A DNA stretch of 64,000 bases from Auanema rhodensis (lineage: Eukaryota; Nematoda; Chromadorea; Rhabditida; Rhabditidae). The stretch spans positions 25,993,638 through 26,057,637 of the forward strand of contig OZ059900.1 of NCBI GenBank assembly GCA_964057225.1, given 5' to 3'. Position 1 is the stretch's first letter; each line of letters starts with the position of its first letter. A model generated the notes under the pieces. The model saw nothing but the letters and a program-made list of their open reading frames with translations, made no database searches and was not told where the DNA came from. The position numbers and the translations under genes are program-made. Shown one piece after another: positions 11,201 to 20,862 of the stretch.

Positions 11201-11627
11201 GGAAAAACTGTGTTTTTGTATTTTTCTAGTGTTCAGCATGTAAAATGCTTTATTTTAATATGTAACACGCTGAAATTCGTTGCATTTGACGACTCATATG
11301 AACAAAAATCGATTTAATCAATATTAGCCATAAGGGGCGTGCCCTCAGAATATGCTAATTTCCTTAATTTTCTAACCCCTGTTTTTTTGTCGTGAAAGTG
11401 GAACTAGACGTTGTACGAACAATTTTGAGCTAGGTTTCATTGACATTGCATGAGTTTGAACACATGAAATCGTAAGTCAAAACCTTGTTTACAGCGAAAT
11501 TTCCAAAAACTGGTTTTCCAGCATAATAAAATATTTCTCAAGGGAAAAACTGTGTTTTCATATTTTTCAAGTGTTCAGCATGTAAAATGCTTCATTTTAG
11601 TATGTAACACGCTGAAATTCCTTGCAT
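8209..11627 (+). repeat. Units 25-34: first appearance of m5, m6, m7
   Basis: Class order 3-5-6-7-1-2-3-2-4-2, ten units, 3419 bp because unit 27 lacks one G (AAGGGCGTG near 8938). The run 5-6-7-1-2-3-2-4 recurs at units 93-100 and 122-129, so this is the leftmost copy of a module used several times to the right. The block begins with an m3 carrying GAGTTTCAACAC, as do units 35 and 49. Confidence 0.86.
9576..9917 (+). repeat. Monomer class m1, exemplar (unit 29)
   Basis: The class is defined by CTCATGGGAAATACTG, then TATTTTTTTAGTG, ATGCGTCATTTTAG and GTATGTAAAACGC. The G in ATGCG breaks the AGCAT/ATGCT inverted repeat found in other classes. About 22 units belong here: units 1, 5, 29, 40, 54, 58, 67, 74, 84, 88, 96, 106, 116, 125, 132, 135, 140, 146, 158, 163, 178 and 183. 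The unit following m1 nearly always begins with the 12-bp AAAATCGATTTT form; many carry TTAATTCTCTAACC and others TTAATTTTCTAACC, which splits m1 contexts into two sublineages. Unit 36 kb copy (m1 at 36165) has GTGAAACGC, a private change. Confidence 0.93.
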
Positions 11628-12557
11628 TTGACGACTCATATGAACAAAAATCGATTTAATCAATATTAGCCATAAGGGGCGTGCCCTCAGAATTTGCTAA
11701 TTTCCTTAATTTTCTAACCCCTGTTTTTTTGTCGTGAAAGTGGAACTAGACGTTGTACGAACAATTTTGAGCTAGGTTTCATTGACATTGCATGAGTTTC
11801 AACACATGAAATCGTAAGTCAAAACCTTGTTTACAGCGAAATTTCCAAAAACTGGTTTTCCAGCATAATAAAATATTTCTCATGGGAAATACTGTGTTTT
11901 TGTATTTTTCTAGTGTTCAGCATGTAAAATGCTTCATTTTAGTATGTAACACGCTGAAATTTGTTGCATTTGACGACTCATATGAACAAAAATCGATTTA
12001 ATCAATATTAGCCATAAGGGGCGTGCCCTCAGAATATGCTAATTTCCTTAATTTTCTAACCCCTGTTTTTTTGTCGTGAAAGTGGAACTAGACGTTGTAC
12101 GAACAATTTTGAGCTAGGTTTCATTGACATTGCATGAGTTTGAACACATGAAATCGTAAGTCAAAACCTTGTTTACAGCGAAATTTCCAAAAACTGGTTT
12201 TCCAGCATAATAAAATATTTCTCAAGGGAAAAACTGTGTTTTCATATTTTTCAAGTGTTCAGCATGTAAAATGCTTCATTTTAGTATGTAACACGCTGAA
12301 ATTCCTTGCATTTGACGACTCATATGAACAAAAATCGATTTAATCAATATTAGCCATAAGGGGCGTGCCCTCAGAATATGCTAATTTCCTTAATTTTCTA
12401 ACCCCTGTTTTTTTGTCGTGAAAGTGGAACTAGACGTTGTACGAACAATTTTGAGCTAGGTTTCATTGACATTGCATGAGTTTGAACACATGAAATCGTA
12501 AGTCAAAACCTTGTTTACAGCGAAATTTCCAAAAACTGGTTTTCCAGCATAATAAAA

Positions 12558-12575
12558 TATTTCTCATGAGAAATA
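12558..12575. repeat. 18-bp perfect palindrome in an m5 unit (one of about 33)
   Basis: TATTTCTCATGAGAAATA reads the same on both strands. It is perfect only where the unit has CATGAG: by hand count 33 units (unit 2 plus the m5 units and their hybrids). Classes m1, m3, m6 and m7 have CATGGG, one mismatch from perfect; m4 has two and m2 is more degraded. Such a dyad could be a dimeric protein site or a cruciform; no function is shown. Confidence 0.9.
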
Positions 12576-12605
12576 CTGTGTTTTTGTATTTTTTTAATGT
12601 TCAGC

Positions 12606-12639
12606 ATGTAAAACGCTTCATTTTGATATGTAAAACGCT
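12606..12639 (+). repeat. Internal direct repeat ATGTAAAACGCT, 22 bp apart
   Basis: In the earlier m5 sublineage ATGTAAAACGCT occurs twice exactly, at 12606-12617 and 12628-12639. In other classes the first copy reads ATGTAAAATGCT or ATGTAAAATGCG and the second ATGTAACACGCT or ATGTAAAACGCT, so an old 22-bp duplication is visible in all units, sharpest in m5. Confidence 0.82.
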
Positions 12640-12653
12640 GAAATTCGTTGCAT

Positions 12654-12995
12654 TTGACGACTCATATGAACAAAAATCGATTTTATCAATATTAGCCATA
12701 AGGGGCGTGCCCTCAGAATATGCTAATTTCCTTAATTTTCTAACCCCTGTTTTTTTGTCGTGAAAGTGGAACTAGACGTTGTACGAACAATTTTGAGCTA
12801 GGTTTCATTGACATTGCATGAGTTTGAACACATGAAATCGTAAGTCAAAACCTTGTTTACAGCGAAATTTCCAAAAACTGGTTTTCCAGCATAATACAAT
12901 ATTTCTCATGGGAAATACTGTGTTTTTATATTTTTCTAGTGTTCAGCATGTAAAATGCTTCATTTTAGTATGTAACACGCTGAAATTCGTTGCAT
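12654..12995 (+). repeat. Monomer class m6, exemplar (unit 38)
   Basis: m6 is recognised by ATAATACAAT (others ATAATAAAAT), CTCATGGGAAATACTG and TTTTTATATTTTTCTAG. It is nearly always followed by a unit with ACAGTTTTGAG in place of ACAATTTTGAG. About 22 copies: 27, 38, 52, 60, 65, 82, 86, 94, 104, 108, 114, 118, 123, 142, 149, 153, 160, 167, 171, 174, 180 and 187. Units 60, 86, 108 and 118 share CAGCATATAAAATG. The unit after 38 and the unit after 52 both have GTTTTTTCGTCG and CATTGCCTGAG, showing that these two regions are copies of each other. Confidence 0.93.
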
Positions 12996-13337
12996 TTGAC
13001 GACTCATATGAACAAAAATCGATTTTATCAATATTAGCCATAAGGGGCGTGCCCTCAGAATATGCTAATTTCCTTAATTTTCTAACCCCTGTTTTTTCGT
13101 CGTGAAAGTGGAACTAGACGTTGTACGAACAGTTTTGAGCTAGGTTTCATTGACATTGCCTGAGTTTGAACACATGAAATCGTAAGTCAAAACCTTGTTT
13201 ACAGCGAAATTTCCAAAAACTGGTTTTCCAGCATAATAAAATATTTCTCATGGGAAATACTGTGTTTTTGTATTTTTTCAGTGTTCAGCATGTAAAATGC
13301 TTCATTTTAGTATGTAACACGCTGAAATTCGTTGCAT
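12996..13337 (+). repeat. Monomer class m7, exemplar (unit 39)
   Basis: m7 has CTCATGGGAAATACTG, TATTTTTTCAGTG, ATGCTTCATTTTAG and GTATGTAACACGC with AATTCGTTGC. About 28 copies. It follows m6 or m6' in every case except unit 73, which follows an m5 but keeps the ACAGTTTTGAG marker in its 5' part, so unit 73 looks like a junction where an m6 was lost. Units 81 and 103 (m7*) share TGTAGTTTTTCAG and AAAATGATTC, and together with the following GTGAAACTAG they mark the 7.5-kb duplication. Unit 39 itself carries CATTGCCTGAG. Confidence 0.92.
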
Positions 13338-14363
13338 TTGACGACTCATATGAACAAAAATCGATTTAATCAATATTAGCCATAAGGGGCGTGCCCTCAG
13401 AATATGCTAATTTCCTTAATTTTCTAACCCCTGTTTTTTTGTCGTGAAAGTGGAACTAGACGTTGTACGAACAATTTTGAGCTAGGTTTCATTGACATTG
13501 CATGAGTTTGAACACATGAAATCGTAAGTCAAAACCTTGTTTACAGCGAAATTTCCAAAAACTGGTTTTCCAGCATAATAAAATATTTCTCATGGGAAAT
13601 ACTGTGTTTTTGTATTTTTTTAGTGTTCAGCATGTAAAATGCGTCATTTTAGTATGTAAAACGCTGAAATTCGTTGCATTTGACGACTCATATGAACAAA
13701 AATCGATTTTATCAATATTAGCCATAAGGGGCGTGCCCTCAGAATATGCTAATTTCCTTAATTCTCTAACCCCTGTTTTTTTGTCGTGAAAGTGGAACTA
13801 GACGTTGTACGAACAATTTTGAGCTAGGTTTCATTGACATTGCATGAGTTTGAACACATGAAATCGTAAGTCAAAACCTTGTTTACAGCGAAATTTCCAA
13901 AAACTGGTTTTCCAGCATAATAAAATATTTCTCAAGGGAAAAACTGTGTTTTCATATTTTTCAAGTGTTCAGCATGTAAAATGCTTCATTTTAGTATGTA
14001 ACACGCTGAAATTCCTTGCATTTGACGACTCATATGAACAAAAATCGATTTAATCAATATTAGCCATAAGGGGCGTGCCCTCAGAATTTGCTAATTTCCT
14101 TATATTTCTAACCCCTGTTTTTTTGTCGTGAAAGTGGAACTAGACGTTGTACGAACAATTTTGAGCTAGGTTTCATTGACATTGCATGAGTTTGAACACA
14201 TGAAATCGTAAGTCAAAACCTTGTTTACAGCGAAATTTCCAAAAACTGGTTTTCCAGCATAATAAAATATTTCTCAAGGGAAAAACTGTGTTTTCATATT
14301 TTTCAAGTGTTCAGCATGTAAAATGCTTCATTTTAGTATGTAACACGCTGAAATTCCTTGCAT

Positions 14364-14706
14364 TTGACGACTCATATGAACAAAAATCGATTTAATCAAT
14401 ATTAGCCATAAGGGGCGTGCCCTCAGAATATGCTAATTTCCTTAATTTTCTAACCCCTGTTTTTTTGTCGTGAAAGTGGAACTAGACGTTGTACGAACAA
14501 TTTTGAGCTAGGTTTCATTGACATTGCATGAGTTTGAACACATGAAATCGTAAGTCAAAAACCTTGTTTACAGCGAAATTTCCAAAAACTGGTTTTCCAG
14601 CATAATACAATATTTCTCAAGGGAAAAACTGTGTTTTTATATTTTTCTAGTGTTCAGCATGTAAAATGCTTCATTTTAGTATGTAACACGCTGAAATTCG
14701 TTGCAT
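14364..14706 (+). repeat. Monomer class m6', exemplar (unit 43, 343 bp)
   Basis: m6' has the m6 flanks ATAATACAAT and TTTTTATATTTTTCTAG but between them the m2 sequence CTCAAGGGAAAAACTG. It also carries an extra A in GTCAAAAACC (near 14556), making the unit 343 bp. Seven copies: units 43, 56, 80, 102, 112, 130 and 138 (around 14.6, 19.1, 27.3, 34.8, 38.2, 44.4 and 47.1 kb). Unit 112 has a private CTGGGTTTTT. The structure is what a short gene-conversion patch or a double exchange between m2 and m6 would leave; the extra A upstream travels with it in all seven. Confidence 0.9.
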
Positions 14707-16417
14707 TTGACGACTCATATGAACAAAAATCGATTTTATCAATATTAGCCATAAGGGGCGTGCCCTCAGAATATGCTAATTTCCTTAATTTTCCAACCCC
14801 TGTTTTTTTGTCGTGAAAGTGGAACTAGACGTTGTACGAACAGTTTTGAGCTAGGTTTCATTGACATTGCATGAGTTTGAACACATGAAATCGTAAGTCA
14901 AAACCTTGTTTACAGCGAAATTTCCAAAAACTGGTTTTCCAGCATAATAAAATATTTCTCATGGGAAATACTGTGTTTTTGTATTTTTTCAGTGTTCAGC
15001 ATGTAAAATGCTTCATTTTAGTATGTAACACGCTGAAATTCGTTGCATTTGACGACTCATATGAACAAAAATCGATTTAATCAATATTAGCCATAAGGGG
15101 CGTGCCCTCAGAATATGCTAATTTCCTTAATTTTCTAACCCCTGTTTTTTTGTCGTGAAAGTGGAACTAGACGTTGTACGAACAATTTTGAGCTAGGTTT
15201 CATTGACATTGCATGAGTTTGAACACATGAAATCGTAAGTCAAAAACCTTGTTTACAGCGAAATTTCCAAAAACTGGTTTTCCAGCATAATAAAATATTT
15301 CTCATGGGAAATACTGTGTTTTTGTATTTTTCTAGTGTTCAGCATGTAAAATGTTTCATTTTAGTATGTAACACGCTGAAATTCGTTGCATTTGACGACT
15401 CATATGAACAAAAATCGATTTAATCAATATTAGCCATAAACGGCGTGCCCTCAGAATATGCTAATTTCCTTAATTTTCTAACCCCTGTTTTTTTGTCGTG
15501 AAAGTGGAACTAGACGTTGTACGAACAATTTTGAGCTAGGTTTCATTGACATTGCATGAGTTTGAACACATGAAATCGTAAGTCAAAACCTTGTTTACAG
15601 CGAAATTTCCAAAAACTGGTTTTCCAGCATAATAAAATATTTCTCAAGGGAAAAACTGTGTTTTCATATTTTTCAAGTGTTCAGCATGTAAAATGCTTCA
15701 TTTTAGTATGTAACACGCTGAAATTCCTTGCATTTGACGACTCATATGAACAAAAATCGATTTAATCAATATTAGCCATAAGGGGCGTGCCCTCAGAATA
15801 TGCTAATTTCCTTAATTTTCTAACCCCTGTTTTTTTGTCGTGAAAGTGGAACTAGACGTTGTACGAACAATTTTGAGCTAGGTTTCATTGACATTGCATG
15901 AGTTTGAACACATGCAATCGTAAGTCAAAACCTTGTTTACAGCGAAATTTCCAAAAACTGGTTTTCCAGCATAATAAAATATTTCTCATGGGAAAAACTG
16001 TGTTTTTGTATTTTTCTAGTGTTCAGCATGTAAAATGCTTTATTTTAATATGTAACACGCTGAAATTCGTTGCATTTGACGACTCATATGAACAAAAATC
16101 GATTTAATCAATATTAGCCATAAGGGGCGTGCCCTCAGAATATGCTAATTTCCTTAATTTTCTAACCCCTGTTTTTTTGTCGTGAAAGTGGAACTAGACG
16201 TTGTACGAACAATTTTGAGCTAGGTTTCATTGACATTGCATGAGTTTGAACACATGAAATCGTAAGTCAAAACCTTGTTTACAGCGAAATTTCCAAAAAC
16301 TGGTTTTCCAGCATAATAAAATATTTCTCAAGGGAAAAACTGTGTTTTCATATTTTTCAAGTGTTCAGCATGTAAAATGCTTCATTTTAGTATGTAACAC
16401 GCTGAAATTCCTTGCAT

Positions 16418-19400
16418 TTGACGACTCATATGAACAAAAATCGATTTAATCAATATTAGCCATAAGGGGCGTGCCCTCAGAATTTGCTAATTTCCTTAAT
16501 TTTCTAACCCCTGTTTTTTTGTCGTGAAAGTGGAACTAGACGTTGTACGAACAATTTTGAGCTAGGTTTCATTGACATTGCATGAGTTTCAACACATGAA
16601 ATCGTAAGTCAAAACCTTGTTTACAGCGAAATTTCCAAAAACTGGTTTTCCAGCATAATAAAATATTTCTCATGGGAAATACTGTGTTTTTGTATTTTTC
16701 TAGTGTTCAGCATGTAAAATGCTTCATTTTAGTATGTAACACGCTGAAATTTGTTGCATTTGACGACTCATATGAACAAAAATCGATTTAATCAATATTA
16801 GCCATAAGGGGCGTGCCCTCAGAATATGCTAATTTCCTTAATTTTCTAACCCCTGTTTTTTTGTCGTGAAAGTGGAACTAGACGTTGTACGAACAATTTT
16901 GAGCTAGGTTTCATTGACATTGCATGAGTTTGAACACATGAAATCGTAAGTCAAAACCTTGTTTACAGCGAAATTTCCAAAAACTGGTTTTAAAGCATAA
17001 TAAAATATTTCTCAAGGGAAAAACTGTGTTTTCATATTTTTCAAGTGTTCAGCATGTAAAATGCTTCATTTTAGTATGTAACACGCTGAAATTCCTTGCA
17101 TTTGACGACTCATATGAACAAAAATCGATTTAATCAATATTAGCCATAAGGGGCGTGCCCTCAGAATATGCTAATTTCCTTAATTTTCTAACCCCTGTTT
17201 TTTTGTCGTGAAAGTGGAACTAGACGTTGTACGAACAATTTTGAGCTAGGTTTCATTGACATTGCATGAGTTTGAACACATGAAATCGTAAGTCAAAACC
17301 TTGTTTACAGCGAAATTTCCAAAAACTGGTTTTCCAGCATAATAAAATATTTCTCATGAGAAATACTGTGTTTTTGTATTTTTTTAATGTTCAGCATGTA
17401 AAACGCTTCATTTTGATATGTAAAACGCTGAAATTCGTTGCATTTGACGACTCATATGAACAAAAATCGATTTTATCAATATTAGCCATAAGGGGCGTGC
17501 CCTCAGAATATGCTAATTTCCTTAATTTTCTAACCCCTGTTTTTTTGTCGTGAAAGTGGAACTAGACGTTGTACGAACAATTTTGAGCTAGGTTTCATTG
17601 ACATTGCATGAGTTTGAACACATGAAATCGTAAGTCAAAACCTTGTTTACAGCGAAATTTCCAAAAACTGGTTTTCCAGCATAATACAATATTTCTCATG
17701 GGAAATACTGTGTTTTTATATTTTTCTAGTGTTCAGCATGTAAAATGCTTCATTTTAGTATGTAACACGCTGAAATTCGTTGCATTTGACGACTCATATG
17801 AACAAAAATCGATTTTATCAATATTAGCCATAAGGGGCGTGCCCTCAGAATATGCTAATTTCCTTAATTTTCTAACCCCTGTTTTTTCGTCGTGAAAGTG
17901 GAACTAGACGTTGTACGAACAGTTTTGAGCTAGGTTTCATTGACATTGCCTGAGTTTGAACACATGAAATCGTAAGTCAAAACCTTGTTTACAGCGAAAT
18001 TTCCAAAAACTGGTTTTCCAGCATAATAAAATATTTCTCATGGGAAATACTGTGTTTTTGTATTTTTTCAGTGTTCAGCATGTAAAATGCTTCATTTTAG
18101 TATGTAACACGCTGAAATTCGTTGCATTTGACGACTCATATGAACAAAAATCGATTTAATCAATATTAGCCATAAGGGGCGTGCCCTCAGAATATGCTAA
18201 TTTCCTTAATTTTCTAACCCCTGTTTTTTTGTCGTGAAAGTGGAACTAGACGTTGTACGAACAATTTTGAGCTAGGTTTCATTGACATTGCATGAGTTTG
18301 AACACATGAAATCGTAAGTCAAAACCTTGTTTACAGCGAAATTTCCAAAAACTGGTTTTCCAGCATAATAAAATATTTCTCATGGGAAATACTGTGTTTT
18401 TGTATTTTTTTAATGTTCAGCATGTAAAATGCGTCATTTTAGTATGTAAAACGCTGAAATTCGTTGCATTTGACGACTCATATGAACAAAAATCGATTTT
18501 ATCAATATTAGCCATAAGGGGCGTGCCCTCAGAATATGCTAATTTCCTTAATTCTCTAACCCCTGTTTTTTTGTCGTGAAAGTGGAACTAGACGTTGTAC
18601 GAACAATTTTGAGCTAGGTTTCATTGACATTGCATGAGTTTGAACACATGAAATCGTAAGTCAAAACCTTGTTTACAGCGAAATTTCCAAAAACTGGTTT
18701 TCCAGCATAATAAAATATTTCTCAAGGGAAAAACTGTGTTTTCATATTTTTCAAGTGTTCAGCATGTAAAATGCTTCATTTTAGTATGTAACACGCTGAA
18801 ATTCCTTGCATTTGACGACTCATATGAACAAAAATCGATTTAATCAATATTAGCCATAAGGGGCGTGCCCTCAGAATTTGCTAATTTCCTTATATTTCTA
18901 ACCCCTGTTTTTTTGTCGTGAAAGTGGAACTAGACGTTGTACGAACAATTTTGAGCTAGGTTTCATTGACATTGCATGAGTTTGAACACATGAAATCGTA
19001 AGTCAAAAACCTTGTTTACAGCGAAATTTCCAAAAACTGGTTTTCCAGCATAATACAATATTTCTCAAGGGAAAAACTGTGTTTTTATATTTTTCTAGTG
19101 TTCAGCATGTAAAATGCTTCATTTTAGTATGTAACACGCTGAAATTCGTTGCATTTGACGACTCATATGAACAAAAATCGATTTTATCAATATTAGCCAT
19201 AAGGGGCGTGCCCTCAGAATATGCTAATTTCCTTAATTTTCCAACCCCTGTTTTTTTGTCGTGAAAGTGGAACTAGACGTTGTACGAACAGTTTTGAGCT
19301 AGGTTTCATTGACATTGCATGAGTTTGAACACATGAAATCGTAAGTCAAAACCTTGTTTACAGCGAAATTTCCAAAAACTGGTTTTCCAGCATAATAAAA

Positions 19401-20862
19401 TATTTCTCATGGGAAATACTGTGTTTTTGTATTTTTTCAGTGTTCAGCATGTAAAATGCTTCATTTTAGTATGTAACACGCTGAAATTCGTTGCATTTGA
19501 CGACTCATATGAACAAAAATCGATTTAATCAATATTAGCCATAAGGGGCGTGCCCTCAGAATATGCTAATTTCCTTAATTTTCTAACCCCTGTTTTTTTG
19601 TCGTGAAAGTGGAACTAGACGTTGTACGAACAATTTTGAGCTAGGTTTCATTGACATTGCATGAGTTTGAACACATGAAATCGTAAGTCAAAACCTTGTT
19701 TACAGCGAAATTTCCAAAAACTGGTTTTCCAGCATAATAAAATATTTCTCATGGGAAATACTGTGTTTTTGTATTTTTTTAGTGTTCAGCATGTAAAATG
19801 CGTCATTTTAGTATGTAAAACGCTGAAATTCGTTGCATTTGACGACTCATATGAACAAAAATCGATTTTATCAATATTAGCCATAAGGGGGTGCCCTCAG
19901 AATATGCTAATTTCCTTAATTTTCTAACCCCTGTTTTTTTGTCGTGAAAGTGGAACTAGACGTTGTACGAACAATTTTGAGCTAAGTTTCATTGACATTG
20001 CATGAGTTTGAACACATGAAATCGTAAGTCAAAACCTTGTTTACAGCGAAATTTCCAAAAACTGGTTTTCCAGCATAATAAAATATTTCTCATGAGAAAT
20101 ACTGTGTTTTTGTATTTTTTTAATGTTCAGCATGTAAAATGCTTCATTTTGATATGTAAAACGCTGAAATTCGTTGCATTTGACGATTCATATGAACAAA
20201 AATCGATTTTATCAATATTAGCCATAAGGGGCGTGCCCTCAGAATATGCTAATTTCCTTAATTTTCTAACCCCTGTTTTTTGTCGTGAAAGTGGAACTAG
20301 ACGTTGTACGAACAATTTTGAGCAAGGTTTCATTGACATTGCATGAGTTTGAACACATGAAATCGTAAGTCAAAACCTTGTTTACAGCGAAATTTCCAAA
20401 AACTGGTTTTCCAGCATAATACAATATTTCTCATGGGAAATACTGTGTTTTTATATTTTTCTAGTGTTCAGCATATAAAATGCTTCATTTTAGTATGTAA
20501 CACGCTGAAATTCGTTGCATTTGACGACTCATATGAACAAAAATCGATTTTATCAATATTAGCCATAAGGGGCGTGCCCTCAGAATATGCTAATTTCCTT
20601 AATTTTCTAACCCCTGTTTTTTTGTCGTGAAAGTGGAACTAGACGTTGTACGAACAGTTTTGAGCTAGGTTTCATTGACATTGCATGAGTTTGAACACAT
20701 GAAATCGTAAGTCAAAACCTTGTTTACAGCGAAATTTCCAAAAACTGGTTTTCCAGCATAATAAAATATTTCTCATGGGAAATACTGTGTTTTTGTATTT
20801 TTTCAGTGTTCAGCATGTAAAATGCTTCATTTTAGTATGTAACACGCTGAAATTCGTTGCAT
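16418..20862 (+). repeat. Units 49-61: partial second copy of the fourteen-unit block, then a shift
   Basis: Units 49-55 (3-2-5-6-7-1-2) copy units 35-41. Private changes since copying include TTTTAAAGCATAA in unit 50 (near 16990) in place of TTTTCCAGCATAA, and TTTTTTTAATG in the m1 of unit 54. At unit 56 the copy departs: an m3-type 5' part runs into an m6' 3' end, where copy 1 has m2 then m6'. This looks like loss of about one unit. Units 57-61 are 7-1-5-6-7. Unit 59 lacks one base in CCATAAGGGGGTGCCC and unit 60 has a six-T run (near 20275). Confidence 0.84.

Larger units (their letters stand above)
12312..12653 (+). repeat. Monomer class m5, exemplar (unit 37)
   Basis: m5 has CTCATGAGAAATACTG, TATTTTTTTAATG, a TGATATGTAAAACGC stretch and AATTCGTTGC. 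The CATGAG form completes an 18-bp palindrome (12558-12575). Two sublineages exist: one with ATGTAAAACGCTTC (units 26, 37, 51, 64, 72, 79, 93, 101, 122), the other with ATGTAAAATGCTTC (59, 85, 107, 117, 141, 147, 148, 152, 156, 159, 164, 166, 170, 176, 179, 184, 186). Units 166, 170 and 186 share ACTGTCTTTTT. Hybrids 145, 157, 162, 177, 182 and 133 have an m5 start and another 3' end. m5 is absent from the first 8.5 kb and becomes the commonest class at the right end. Confidence 0.94.
11628..16417 (+). repeat. Units 35-48: fourteen-unit block (4790 bp), copy 1
   Basis: Class order 3-2-5-6-7-1-2-2-6'-7-3*-2-4-2. It is 4788+2 bp because of two GTCAAAAACC insertions (14556 and 15244). The region from about 10652 to 14215 matches 15442-19005 at an offset of 4790 bp, sharing rare markers: GAGTTTCAACAC (units 35 and 49), GTTTTTTCGTCG (13091 and 17881) and CATTGCCTGAG (about 13154 and 17944). 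Unit 42 has an m3-type 5' part (CAGAATTTGC, TTATATTTC) and an m2 3' end. Unit 45 is m3-like with ATGTTTCATTTTAG, and the next unit has CCATAAACGGCGTG. Confidence 0.88.
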
